This document shows positions 10,425-18,782 of a stretch of 64,000 nt of DNA, piece by piece. A model generated the notes under the pieces. That model was not told the origin of the DNA. It ran no database searches and was given only the letters and a program-made list of their open reading frames with translations. This stretch comes from DATMGU01 sp035555315. GTDB lineage: Bacteria; Pseudomonadota; Alphaproteobacteria; ATCC43930; CGMCC-115725. The stretch covers positions 1 to 64,000 of the forward strand of contig DATMGU010000073.1 of the NCBI GenBank assembly GCA_035555315.1, in the 5' to 3' direction. How positions within the stretch are numbered: the stretch's first letter is position 1; the number at the start of each line of letters is the position of its first letter. A program made the position numbers and the translations under genes.

Positions 10425-10907
10425 ATGCATCCGACGAAGATCGACCTCAGCTCGAACTTGCGCGGCGCCATCATCGACGAGTTGCAAGCCGCCCTCGCCG
10501 ATAGCATCGACCTCAAGACGCAGATGAAGCAGGCGCATTGGAACGTCAAAGGGCCGAGCTTCATCGCCCTGCACGAGTTGTTCGATACCCTGTCGACCGC
10601 GGCGGATGATTATACCGATCTTATCGCCGAGCGGATCGTGACGCTGGGCGGCACCGCGATCGGGACCTTGCCCGAATCGGCGAAGCGCAGCCGGCTGCCC
10701 GCCTATCCGCTCGACATCAAGACCGGTGCCGACCATGTCGACGCGGTATCCACGGCCCTCGCCGCCTATGGCAAGCTGGTCCGGCGCGCGATCGATACGA
10801 CCGCCGACCTCAAGGACGCCGATACGGCCGATATCTTCACCGAGGTGTCGCGCGGCGTCGATAAGCACCTCTGGTTCGTCGAGGCGCATCACCAGGCTAA
10901 AAGCTAG
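10425..10907 (+). CDS. dps: Dps-like DNA-protecting ferritin
   Basis: The 160-residue protein matches Dps in length and in the ferroxidase region: QAHWNVKG (His38) and LHELFDTL (His50, Asp54), with acidic residues DDYTDLIAERI following. Dps forms a dodecamer that oxidises ferrous iron with peroxide, stores it and coats DNA in starvation or oxidative stress. The N terminus is short with few lysines, so direct DNA binding may be weak. AAAGG precedes the ATG. The tandem repeats upstream may control it. It overlaps the 3' end of the convergent dehydrogenase gene by four bases. Confidence 0.93.
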   Translation: MHPTKIDLSSNLRGAIIDELQAALADSIDLKTQMKQAHWNVKGPSFIALHELFDTLSTAADDYTDLIAERIVTLGGTAIGTLPESAKRSRLPAYPLDIKTGADHVDAVSTALAAYGKLVRRAIDTTADLKDADTADIFTEVSRGVDKHLWFVEAHHQAKS

Positions 10908-11998
10908 CCGTCGTTCAAGAGGAACGGCGCGCCGGCGCGCTCTGCGATCGCGGCGAGTTCGCCGGCCAGCAGCGGAGGGATCGGGATGCCCTCGACCGAG
11001 CGACGCGCGGCCGCGCGGTATTCCGGATCGCCGGCGACTTGCACGGGAATCGCGGGATCGACCGGCGGTGTCGCGCGCAAGGCATCGATCATGGCATCGA
11101 GATCGTCCTCGAAACCGCCATCGGGCCGCAGCGTGCTCGGATCGATCGCCAGAAAAAAATGCCCGACATCGAGGTTTTGGGCACCGGGCTGGTTCGCTTC
11201 GCGCAAGACGCCGAAGGCGGAGCCGGCCAAGGTGGTCGATAGGATCTCGACCATTATGGCAAGGCCATAACCCTTATGGCCGCCCATCAGCCGCGTGGCG
11301 CCCAGCGGCGTCAGCAGGCGGTGCAACAGCCCGATATTGGGATCCGTCACCGGCTGCCCATCCGCATCGAGCGCCCATCCTTCGGGCACCGATACGCCGG
11401 CGCGCGCCGAGATGGTGAGCTTGCCCAGCGCCACCGTACTGGTCGCCATATCGAGCAGAAATGGCGGATTGCGCCGCGCCGGAGCCGCGAAGGCGATCGG
11501 ATTGGTGCCGAACATGGCAACCTTGCCGGCCTGCGGCACCACGGTCGGCTTGGCCACGGCGGTCATCGAGACACCGATCAGCCCGGCCTTCGCCATCATC
11601 AGCGCATAGGCGCCGGCGGCACCGTAATGGTTGGAATTGCGCACCGTGACGATGCCGACGCCCAGCGCCTTCGCCTTGTCGATCGCCAGATGCGTCGCGC
11701 GCACCGACGGCGCATGGCCTAGTCCCTGCCCACCATCCACCACGGCGGCGACGGGTGTATCGTGAATGACCTCGATCCGCGGTGTCATCGTGATGTTGCC
11801 GGCCTCGCGCAGCCGCTCATAGAGAAACATCATCGAGGCGCCATGGCTATCGATGCCGCTGGTATCGGCGGCCAGCATGATGTCGACGGTTGGGGTGATC
11901 AACGCCGCCGGCATGCCCCAAGCCTGATAAATGGCAGTAAGCTGCCGGCCTAGACGCTCGACCGGAACAAAGATCGAGCCGTCAACTTCCAAACCCAT
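10904..11998 (-). CDS. Ldh2-type malate/L-lactate dehydrogenase
   Basis: The 364-residue protein belongs to the malate/L-sulfolactate/L-lactate dehydrogenase family, an NAD(P)H-dependent fold unrelated to classical MDH. Visible family features are LAADTSGIDSHG near the N terminus, the catalytic-site VRNSNHYGAAG, FGTNPIAFA and GGHKGYGLA. It would interconvert a 2-hydroxy acid and a 2-oxo acid in the cytoplasm; the true substrate is not clear. The ATG at 11998 follows GGGGAGAG, while a GTG at 12013 lies within that binding site and is rejected. An 8-bp inverted repeat lies 20 bases upstream. Confidence 0.88.
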   Translation of the reverse strand: MGLEVDGSIFVPVERLGRQLTAIYQAWGMPAALITPTVDIMLAADTSGIDSHGASMMFLYERLREAGNITMTPRIEVIHDTPVAAVVDGGQGLGHAPSVRATHLAIDKAKALGVGIVTVRNSNHYGAAGAYALMMAKAGLIGVSMTAVAKPTVVPQAGKVAMFGTNPIAFAAPARRNPPFLLDMATSTVALGKLTISARAGVSVPEGWALDADGQPVTDPNIGLLHRLLTPLGATRLMGGHKGYGLAIMVEILSTTLAGSAFGVLREANQPGAQNLDVGHFFLAIDPSTLRPDGGFEDDLDAMIDALRATPPVDPAIPVQVAGDPEYRAAARRSVEGIPIPPLLAGELAAIAERAGAPFLLNDG

Positions 11999-12017
11999 GG
12001 CTTCTCTCCCCACGCGC

Positions 12018-12039
12018 GATAGCCGATTGCCCGGCTATC
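12018..12039. promoter_or_regulatory. Perfect inverted repeat upstream of the Ldh2-type gene
   Basis: GATAGCCG and CGGCTATC pair perfectly around a six-base spacer. No T-run follows on the minus strand, so it looks more like an operator for the dehydrogenase gene than a terminator for the gene that ends at 12108. Confidence 0.4.
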
Positions 12040-12107
12040 ATGGCATTAGGGGAGCGTCACCGCCTCCGGTCTGTCAACGCCCTCATGAAGAGGATATGAT
12101 CAAGAGA

Positions 12108-12677
12108 TCAGGCGGTGCCCCGCACCGGCATGTCGGCGAGCGACTGCTCGCGGGTCAGCATCCTGGTATCGCGCAGCAACACCGAGATATGCGTCCCTGG
12201 AAAGAAATCCGGACGGTGGATCGCGTCTGCGACGCTCCGCAGCGTAAGAAGGATGCAATTCGCGTCGTGCTGGCCGATCAGCCGCGTATACAGAGCGAGT
12301 TCCGTCACCAGCCGATCCTGCAGATTGACGTTCTGCGAACGCAAGCTATCGAGCAAGGTATCGGCACCGGTGATCAGCACCTCCGCACCCAGCGCGCTGC
12401 GCGCCGGATTGGCGACCGTATTTAAGCGGGCCGGCGGCGGCGAGCGACCCACCGCGACTTCGAGCGCCCAGACCTGGATGGCATCGAGATACACCCGGAT
12501 ATGTCGGGCGTGATTGGTCACGGCGGAGGTGCCGATGGCCGTAGCAATGGCGCTCAACCGCTCCTCATCGGGCAGACCGAGTGCTTCGAAACCGTCAAGG
12601 GTGTCGAGCAGCAGGTCGCGGGGGTCATTCCCGATATTCGCCAGGGTTCGATCGATCGTTTCCGCCAGAGACGTCAT
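12108..12677 (-). CDS. Hypothetical protein
   Basis: A 189-residue soluble, leucine-rich and probably all-helical protein with no signal peptide, membrane segment or family motif that I recognise. Codon usage matches the genome style, and the start is followed by a well-behaved MTSLAETIDRTL segment, so it is likely real. A run of ordinary coding sequence and no overlap with a better frame support it. It stands alone between the dehydrogenase and the permease genes. The 5' flank 12678-12938 (about 260 bases) contains an AT-rich patch near 12710-12775 that could hold its promoter, and no other gene. Confidence 0.55.
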   Translation of the reverse strand: MTSLAETIDRTLANIGNDPRDLLLDTLDGFEALGLPDEERLSAIATAIGTSAVTNHARHIRVYLDAIQVWALEVAVGRSPPPARLNTVANPARSALGAEVLITGADTLLDSLRSQNVNLQDRLVTELALYTRLIGQHDANCILLTLRSVADAIHRPDFFPGTHISVLLRDTRMLTREQSLADMPVRGTA

Positions 12678-12938
12678 AGCCCTCTCCTCTCAACATGTTC
12701 TTGTGTAGCGGAGAAATATTAACAACCGATTGCCGATCAATGTGAAAAAAATCGAAGTTTTTCAATAGTTAACCAAACACAGGGGTGAGCCGTGGAGAAC
12801 TGCAACCTATGCGATAATCGGAGACCAACCCACCACCTGTTCGGCGCTGGCGTCCCGTGGCACGGAACTTGATATCCTGGTGCATCGGCTCGGCGACGGG
12901 TGTCGCGGTGCCACCATCGGAAGGATGACCGCCACGTC

Positions 12939-13967
12939 ATGAAGCACGGATCCATGGGGGGCTTCATCCTGCGCCGTGTCATCGGCGCCGTCCCGATTCT
13001 GCTGGGGGTGATCGTCGTCACCTTCCTGCTGACCCGAGCGCTGCCGGGCGATCCGGCAGCTTATTTCGCCGGTACGTCGTCGAGCGCGGAAGCGATCGAA
13101 CAGGTTCGTCATCGGCTAGGACTGGACCGCAGCCTGCCCCAGCAATTCGTGCTCTATGTCGAGGCGCTGGCGGTTGGCGATCTGGGGCAATCAATCGCGA
13201 CCGGCCGACCGGTCGCGGCCGAATTGGTGAGCCGTCTACCGGCATCGCTCGAACTGACCTTCGTGGCGCTGATCCTGGCGATCGTCACCGCCGTCCCGCT
13301 GGGCGTGCTGGCCGCGACGCGGCCGGGTTCGTGGGTCGATCACCTGTGCCGGGTGACCACCACGGCCGGCGTGTCCTTGCCGACCTTCGTTACCGGGCTG
13401 CTGCTCGTCTATGTGTTCTATTACATACTCGGCTGGGCGCCGGCACCGCTCGGCCGGCTGGACAGCTTCTTGAGCGCGCCGCCGACCGTCACCGGCTTCT
13501 ACTTGATCGACACCCTCTTGGCCGGCGATGGGGAGGCGTTCTGGGCGACGCTCACGCAACTTGCCCTGCCGGCGATCACACTCGCCCTGTTCACCATGGC
13601 ACCGCTCGCCCGGATGACCCGCGCCTCCATGCTGGGGGTACTATCCAGCGACTTCATCCGAACGGCGCGCGCCTCCGGTCTCAGCCGGCCCACCGTGCTG
13701 TTGCGCTATGGCTTCCGCAATGCCCTGCTGCCGGTCGTTACCACCCTGGGCATGGTGTTCTCCTTCATGCTTGGCGCCAATGTGCTGGTCGAAAAGGTGT
13801 TCGCCTGGCCGGGCATCGGATCCTTCGCACTCGAGGCGCTGATCAGCCTCGATTACGCGCCGGTGCAGGGTTTCGTCCTCATGATGGCGGTGTTGTACGT
13901 GATGCTGAACCTGCTGATCGACGTCGCCTATAGCCTGATCGACCCGCGTGTCAGGATGGCGTCATGA
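12939..13967 (+). CDS. Peptide/nickel-type ABC transporter permease (DppB-like)
   Basis: The 342-residue inner-membrane protein begins with FILRRVIGAVPILLGV, the standard N-terminal helix of DppB-type permeases. It has the ALPGDP motif in the periplasmic part, about six membrane helices, and the EAA loop FIRTARASGLSRPTVLLRYG that docks on the ATPase. The ATG at 12939 is preferred; 12954 is an alternative. It overlaps the next permease by four bases. There is no binding protein or ATPase in its operon. The genes needed to complete the transporter lie on the opposite strand at 17742-21408. Confidence 0.9.
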   Translation: MKHGSMGGFILRRVIGAVPILLGVIVVTFLLTRALPGDPAAYFAGTSSSAEAIEQVRHRLGLDRSLPQQFVLYVEALAVGDLGQSIATGRPVAAELVSRLPASLELTFVALILAIVTAVPLGVLAATRPGSWVDHLCRVTTTAGVSLPTFVTGLLLVYVFYYILGWAPAPLGRLDSFLSAPPTVTGFYLIDTLLAGDGEAFWATLTQLALPAITLALFTMAPLARMTRASMLGVLSSDFIRTARASGLSRPTVLLRYGFRNALLPVVTTLGMVFSFMLGANVLVEKVFAWPGIGSFALEALISLDYAPVQGFVLMMAVLYVMLNLLIDVAYSLIDPRVRMAS

Positions 13968-14848
13968 CCATCGCCGCGGTTCCGGCCACGGCACCCGGCA
14001 AATTCGCGACGCGGCTGCGCCACCTCGGCTACATCCTGGGCGAAAATCCGGTCACCGGCTTCGCCTTCGGGCTGCTGCTGTTTCTAGTCGTGGTGGCGCT
14101 GGTCGGGCCGTCGCTGGTGCCCTACGACCCGCTGACGACCGATACCGCGATGGCGTTGCGGCCGCCCTCCGCCGCCCATTGGTTCGGCACCGACCAACTG
14201 GGTCGCGATCTGTTCAGCCGGGTCGTGGTCGCGACCCGGCTCGATCTGGAGATTTCGGTCCTGGCGGTCGCGCTCTCCTTCGTGCTGGGCACGCTGCTGG
14301 GCGCCGCCGCCGGGTATTTCGGCGGCTGGACGGATGCGGTCGTCATCCGCGTGATCGACACGATCATGGCGTTTCCGCTGTTCGTGCTGGCGATGGGCAT
14401 CGTCGCCGCCGCCGGCAACACGGTGTCGAACATCGTCTACGCCACCGCGATCATCAACCTGCCCTTCTATGCCCGCATGGCGCGCACCGAGGTCAATGTG
14501 CGGCGCGAGGCCGGCTTCGTCGAAGCCGCCCGGCTCGCCGGCAACAGCCATGCCCGCATTCTGATCGCCCAACTGATCCCGAACGTGCTGCCGCCCATGA
14601 TGGTGCAGGTTTCGCTCAACCTGGGCTGGGCGATCCTCAACGCCGCCGGCCTCAGCTTCATCGGCCTCGGCGTCCGCGCGCCGACCCCGGAATGGGGCAT
14701 CCTGGTCGCCGAGGGCGCCAGCTTCATCGTCTCCGGCGAATGGTGGGTCGCCCTCTTTCCCGGTCTCGCCTTGATGCTGGCTGTGTTCTGCTTCAACCTG
14801 TTGGGCGACGGGCTGCGCGATCTGATCGATCCACGCCGGCGGACGTAA
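13964..14848 (+). CDS. Peptide/nickel-type ABC transporter permease (DppC-like)
   Basis: This 294-residue protein pairs with the preceding permease through an ATGA overlap. It has the extended N-terminal segment with a first helix near residue 35, the periplasmic HWFGTDQLGRDLFSR motif typical of DppC-type subunits, an EAA loop (FVEAARLAGNSHARIL) and the closing GDGLRDLIDPR. It would form the translocation pore with the DppB-like partner. Substrate class in this family includes oligopeptides, nickel and small polar amides. Confidence 0.92.
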   Translation: MTIAAVPATAPGKFATRLRHLGYILGENPVTGFAFGLLLFLVVVALVGPSLVPYDPLTTDTAMALRPPSAAHWFGTDQLGRDLFSRVVVATRLDLEISVLAVALSFVLGTLLGAAAGYFGGWTDAVVIRVIDTIMAFPLFVLAMGIVAAAGNTVSNIVYATAIINLPFYARMARTEVNVRREAGFVEAARLAGNSHARILIAQLIPNVLPPMMVQVSLNLGWAILNAAGLSFIGLGVRAPTPEWGILVAEGASFIVSGEWWVALFPGLALMLAVFCFNLLGDGLRDLIDPRRRT

Positions 14849-14929
14849 CGACCCCAACGGTGGCCGCGGCGGCGTCGGGCAGTGCCCCGCATGATCAGCG
14901 AACGGCGAGCATTTTTGAGGGAACCCAAG

Positions 14930-15742
14930 TTGACCACTTTCCGGCTGCACAGGTACCTGGCGCGTATCGGCTGTGATGGAACGATTGGACCGGATCTCGC
15001 GACGCTCTCAGCAATTCACGCCGCACACGTCAATGCGATCCCCTTTGAAGGCATCGATCCGCTGCTGGGCCGCCCGGTCAGCCTCGATCTTGCCTCAGTG
15101 CAGGAGAAACTCGTCGACAGTCGCCGTGGTGGATATTGTTTCGAGCAGAACACGTTGCTGAAAGCGGCGCTTGAGGAAATTGGCTTCGAGGTTACCGGGC
15201 TTGGTGGCCGCGTGCGCTGGATGTCGCCGCCCGACAGCCCGCTCGGCCCGCGAGAGCACATGTTGCTCAAGGTCGACCTGCAGGACGGCGCGTATCTTGC
15301 CGATGTCGGCTTTGGCGCCTGCGTGCTCGATACTCCGCTGCGTTTTAAGACAGATGTCGAACAACCCACGGCCATGGGCACGTACCGGTTGAGCGAAGCC
15401 GACGGCTTATTCTCTCTCAGCGCGAAACAGCCAGCAGGCTGGCGCGTCATGTATGTCTTCAATCTGGAACCGCAAATTCCGTCAGACTTCCAGCTCGGTA
15501 ACTGGTTTACATCCACGAGCCCGCTCGCACCGTTCCCGCGCACGCTGATCATGGAGCGAGTCATTGCGGACAAGCGCTACAAATTGATCAATCGCCGGTT
15601 CACGATCGAGGCACGTGATGGTCAGATTGCTGTTGAACGCTCAATCGACGGGGCTGAAGAGCTGGGCCAGATTTTCGACGAAATTTTCAACGTGACGCCG
15701 CCCGCGCCGGTCGAGGAGATTTTCGTGCGGATCGGTAGCTAG
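14930..15742 (+). CDS. nat: Arylamine N-acetyltransferase
   Basis: The protein has the NAT catalytic triad in standard positions: Cys70 in RRGGYCFEQN, His110 in REHMLL and Asp125 in LADVGFG (numbered from the TTG start). It transfers acetyl from acetyl-CoA to arylamines or hydrazines by a ping-pong mechanism. I prefer the TTG at 14930, which gives 270 residues and an N terminus MTTFRLHRYLARIG typical of the family, with GAGGG eight bases upstream. ATG 14891 would add 13 residues. It lies between the permease pair and the convergent AtzH-like gene, so a role linked to that cluster is possible but unproven. Confidence 0.88.
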   Translation: MTTFRLHRYLARIGCDGTIGPDLATLSAIHAAHVNAIPFEGIDPLLGRPVSLDLASVQEKLVDSRRGGYCFEQNTLLKAALEEIGFEVTGLGGRVRWMSPPDSPLGPREHMLLKVDLQDGAYLADVGFGACVLDTPLRFKTDVEQPTAMGTYRLSEADGLFSLSAKQPAGWRVMYVFNLEPQIPSDFQLGNWFTSTSPLAPFPRTLIMERVIADKRYKLINRRFTIEARDGQIAVERSIDGAEELGQIFDEIFNVTPPAPVEEIFVRIGS

Positions 15743-15769
15743 TTCAATCACCCTCGGTATGGGCAGAGT

Positions 15770-16153
15770 CTAAGACGTCCCTGCCATGAAAGACACATGC
15801 GCCGCGACGATCCGCCAGCCTTCGGGACGGCGGAGCCAAGTGTGACTTTGGCGGCCGATCTTGTCGCTGTTGACACGGATGAATTCGGTATTGGCGGTGC
15901 CGAAATCCGTGCCGTAGGTCGTGATCACCGTGTTGCGCAGGCTGCGCTGTGGCGAACCGCCGACGCGGCCGACGCGAAAGCCGCGGATCTGCTCGATGCC
16001 GTAGAGGTTCTCGCCGATCCCCAGCCGCACGGTCCGAGGATCGGTCCAGAACAGCTCGTCCAGCACATCGATATCGTTGGACAGCAGCGCCGTCTCGTAG
16101 CGCTGAAACGCGGCGGTGACCTCAGCCAAAGTCTTGGGATCGTTGATGATCAT
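15770..16153 (-). CDS. AtzH-like protein (DUF3225, SnoaL/NTF2-like fold)
   Basis: The 127-residue protein matches the AtzH/DUF3225 family. It has an N-terminal VTAAFQRYETAL helix, LFWTDPRTVRLGIGENLYG, FRVGR, and HTWLRRPEGWRIVAAHVS, which is the typical last strand of this NTF2-like fold. In the cyanuric acid pathway, AtzH acts on 1,3-dicarboxyurea, the product of AtzEG, giving allophanate. Here it is the last gene of an atzG-atzE-atzH order and overlaps atzE by four bases. The exact substrate in this organism is unknown. Confidence 0.85.
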   Translation of the reverse strand: MIINDPKTLAEVTAAFQRYETALLSNDIDVLDELFWTDPRTVRLGIGENLYGIEQIRGFRVGRVGGSPQRSLRNTVITTYGTDFGTANTEFIRVNSDKIGRQSHTWLRRPEGWRIVAAHVSFMAGTS

Positions 16154-17541
16154 GACATCACCGGTGCGGCACAGACGCCGAGTTTCTCCAATTCCGCCGC
16201 GACGCGCAACGCCTTGGCTTCCTGGAAGGGTGCCGCGATGACCTGGACGCCGACCGGCAAGGCGCCCGGCCGTTGCACCGGCACCGCCACCACCGGCAGA
16301 CCGATGAAGCTCAAGGGCTGGGTATAGATGCCGAGATTGGGTCGGGTCAGCATCTCGACGCCGCCGATCACCATCTTGTCCTCACCGATGCGCGGCGCCG
16401 GGCAAGGCGTGCAGGGAGCCAGGATGATATCCACCATGTTGAAGACTTCGGCGACCTGGTCGCGATACCAGCGGCGGAACCGCTGCGCCTTGACGTAGAG
16501 TTGCGACGGGATGAGGGCGCCCGCCAGGAAGCGGTCGCGCGTCGCCGGATCGAAATCCTGTGGCCGGGTCTTCAGGTCGTCGAGATGCAGACTTGCCCCC
16601 TCCACCATGGTGATGATGAAGGCGGCGGAGCGCGCCAGCAGCACCTGTGGCAGGGTCACCATGGCGGTGGCGCCGAGTGCCTTGGCGACGGCGTCGACGC
16701 CGGCCAGCACCTCGGGCATGGCGCCTTCTCGGAAATACCCGCCGGCCAGCGCTATCCGCAATCCACCGATCCCCTCGCCGAGGCTCGGAAGGGTCGGTTC
16801 GGGTGGGCGGTCGGTCGCCGCCGGGTCGGCGGGATCGGGTCCCTGCAACAGATCGAAGGCCAGTGCCAGATCGCGCACGCTGCGCGCGAAGGGGCCGATA
16901 TGATCGAGGCTTTCGGCGAACAGCATGGCGCCGGAGCGACCGAGCCGGCCATAGGTCGGCTTCAGTCCAAAGATGCCGCAGAACGCAGACGGCACCCGGA
17001 TCGAGCCATTGGTATCGGAGCCGAGCGTCAGCGGCACCAACCCGCCGGCGACGGCCGCCGCCGAGCCGCCGGAAGATCCCCCGGCGACGTGATCGAGGGC
17101 ATGCGGGTTGTGCGTTGGGCCGTCATGGGCGTTTTCCGTGACGAAGCCATAGGCGTATTCATCCATGTTGAGCGCGCCGATCAGCACGCCGCCCGCCGCC
17201 TTTAGGCGCGCCACAGCCGTCGCATCGGCCAGGGCCGGCGGCTGATCCCGGTGGATCTTGGAGCCGGCGACGGTGGTGACCCCGGCGATATCGAACAGGT
17301 TCTTGATCGCGAAGGGTACGCCGGCCAACGGTCCTAGCGCCTCGCCCGCCTGCCGGCGCCGATCGATGTCCCGCGCCGCCCGCCGCGCCGCGTCGGCCTG
17401 CACGGTGGTGAAGCAGTTCAGCGCCGCATCGCGCCGCTCGATCTCCCCCAGTGCCGCATCGGTCACCGCGGCCGCGGTGACGGCGCCCGATCGAACCTGT
17501 TCGGCGATCGCGACCGAGTCGAGGGTGATGCTGGCCGTCAT
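16150..17541 (-). CDS. AtzE-like amidase (amidase signature family)
   Basis: The 463-residue enzyme has the amidase-signature catalytic triad Lys80 (VPFAIKNLFD), cis-Ser156 (HVAGGSSGGSAAAVA) and Ser180 (SDTNGSIRVPS). The spacing of 76 and 24 residues is the same as in characterised family members. It is called AtzE-like because it lies between an AtzG-like (DUF4089) and an AtzH-like gene with ATGA-type overlaps on both sides. AtzE hydrolyses 1-carboxybiuret and needs AtzG for stability. No cyanuric acid hydrolase (AtzD) is in the window, so the physiological substrate may be a different small amide or ureide imported by the neighbouring transporter. Confidence 0.88.
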   Translation of the reverse strand: MTASITLDSVAIAEQVRSGAVTAAAVTDAALGEIERRDAALNCFTTVQADAARRAARDIDRRRQAGEALGPLAGVPFAIKNLFDIAGVTTVAGSKIHRDQPPALADATAVARLKAAGGVLIGALNMDEYAYGFVTENAHDGPTHNPHALDHVAGGSSGGSAAAVAGGLVPLTLGSDTNGSIRVPSAFCGIFGLKPTYGRLGRSGAMLFAESLDHIGPFARSVRDLALAFDLLQGPDPADPAATDRPPEPTLPSLGEGIGGLRIALAGGYFREGAMPEVLAGVDAVAKALGATAMVTLPQVLLARSAAFIITMVEGASLHLDDLKTRPQDFDPATRDRFLAGALIPSQLYVKAQRFRRWYRDQVAEVFNMVDIILAPCTPCPAPRIGEDKMVIGGVEMLTRPNLGIYTQPLSFIGLPVVAVPVQRPGALPVGVQVIAAPFQEAKALRVAAELEKLGVCAAPVMS

Positions 17542-17732
17542 GGGGTGAAGACCGGCGCCATTTCGGTCTGCTTCGGCAGCTCGAATGCCATCACCGGACC
17601 GGCCAGCGCCAGCATGCGAGCATAATTGTCGATCACACCCTGTCGGTATTCCGGAGGGACGGTGAGGCCGATGACCGCTGCGTTGGCCTCAACGACGGTG
17701 GCGACGGCATCAGGTGATAGGTCGGGCTTCAT
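17538..17732 (-). CDS. AtzG-like small subunit (DUF4089)
   Basis: A 64-residue helical protein with the DUF4089 features of AtzG: an N-terminal helix, IGLTVPPEYRQGVIDNYARM, and a C-terminal hydrophobic-acidic tail. In the known complex, AtzG binds AtzE in a heterotetramer and shapes the active-site cleft, resembling the GatC-GatA pair. The ATGA overlap with atzE supports coupled translation and fixed stoichiometry. The gene upstream is the transporter ATPase nine bases away. Confidence 0.88.
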   Translation of the reverse strand: MKPDLSPDAVATVVEANAAVIGLTVPPEYRQGVIDNYARMLALAGPVMAFELPKQTEMAPVFTP

Positions 17733-17741
17733 GCGACTTCC

Positions 17742-18782
17742 CTAAAGCGGTGCGGGTTCCGGAAAATGGCAGGCTACCGCGCGGGCGCCCTCGCCCGCTA
17801 GCGGTGTAAGAACGGGCATGGCCGTGCGGCAAAGATCGGCGCCACGCGGACAGCGTCCATAGAACCGGCAGATGGCGGGATCGGGATCGATCGGGCTGCG
17901 CTGCTCCCCCGCCAGATGCACCCGCCGTGCCTGCCGTTCCCGATCGGCGGTCGGGATGGCCGAGACCAGCGCCCGCGTGTAGGGATGCGCCGGCGCCTCG
18001 AACACCGCCTGGGCCGGGCCGCTTTCGACGATCTTGCCCAGATACATGACCAGTACCCGGTCGCAGAGCAGCCGCACCACATTGAGGTCATGAGACACGA
18101 AGAGATAACTCATCCCCAGCCGCTGCTTCAAATCCTCCAGCAGGCGCAAGATGACGACCTGTACCGAGACGTCGAGCGCCGAGGTCGGCTCATCCAGGAT
18201 CAGCAATTCGGGATCGACCGCGATCGCCCGGGCGATGCCGACACGCGCCTTTTGTCCACCGGAGAGCTGGTGCGGATAGCGCCCGAGCAACGTCTGGGGC
18301 AGGCCCACCAGATCGGCGAGTTCCCCGACCCGCCGCCGCAGCGCAGCGCCGCCGAGGCCGGGTTTCAGCCGGCGGATCGGATCGGCGATGGCGTCGCTGG
18401 CGGTGAAGCGCGGGTTCAAGCTGTCGGTGGCGTCCTGGAACACCATCTGCAGCCTGGCACGATCGGGGCTGCGGCCGAATTGCGCCGCCGGAATAGCCCC
18501 GATATCCGTATCGCCGAATCGGATGCTGCCTTCGGTCGGGTCGATCAGCCGGGTCAGCAAGCGCACCAGAGTCGACTTACCACAGCCCGATTCGCCAACA
18601 AGACCAATCGTCTCGCCCCGACCGATGGCGAAGCCGACACCATCCACCGCGTGCAACATTGGTCGCGCCGGAGCGCCGGCCGACCCGATCCCGAACCGAC
18701 CAGCCATCGACCGCCAGCCCGCGGCCCCGCCGCCTACCGGGAAGCGCTTTACCAAGCCCTCGACTTCGAGAAGGGCGCTCAT
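17742..18782 (-). CDS. Peptide-type ABC transporter ATPase (DppF/OppF-like)
   Basis: This 346-residue ATPase has Walker A GESGCGKST, Q-loop VFQDATDSLNPR, signature LSGGQKARVGIARA, Walker B LLILDEPTSALD and H-loop SHDL. The C-terminal oligopeptide-transporter extension has conserved cysteines (CRFYGRCPRGADLC) that in relatives bind an iron-sulfur cluster. It overlaps the paired ATPase gene by four bases and is followed by the AtzG-like gene. An insertion of about 20 residues near the N terminus (GAAGWRSMAGRFGIG) is typical of the F-type partner. Confidence 0.93.
   Translation of the reverse strand: MSALLEVEGLVKRFPVGGGAAGWRSMAGRFGIGSAGAPARPMLHAVDGVGFAIGRGETIGLVGESGCGKSTLVRLLTRLIDPTEGSIRFGDTDIGAIPAAQFGRSPDRARLQMVFQDATDSLNPRFTASDAIADPIRRLKPGLGGAALRRRVGELADLVGLPQTLLGRYPHQLSGGQKARVGIARAIAVDPELLILDEPTSALDVSVQVVILRLLEDLKQRLGMSYLFVSHDLNVVRLLCDRVLVMYLGKIVESGPAQAVFEAPAHPYTRALVSAIPTADRERQARRVHLAGEQRSPIDPDPAICRFYGRCPRGADLCRTAMPVLTPLAGEGARAVACHFPEPAPL

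Noticed and set aside
12678..12938. A short open stretch before the first permease gene that could be the end of a lost binding protein
   Set aside because: It has no start codon and no recognisable binding-protein motif, so it is better left as a gene-free flank.
15770..17732. Calling the AtzGEH set a cyanuric acid or triazine degradation operon
   Set aside because: There is no AtzD- or AtzF-like gene in the window, so the substrate should be left open.
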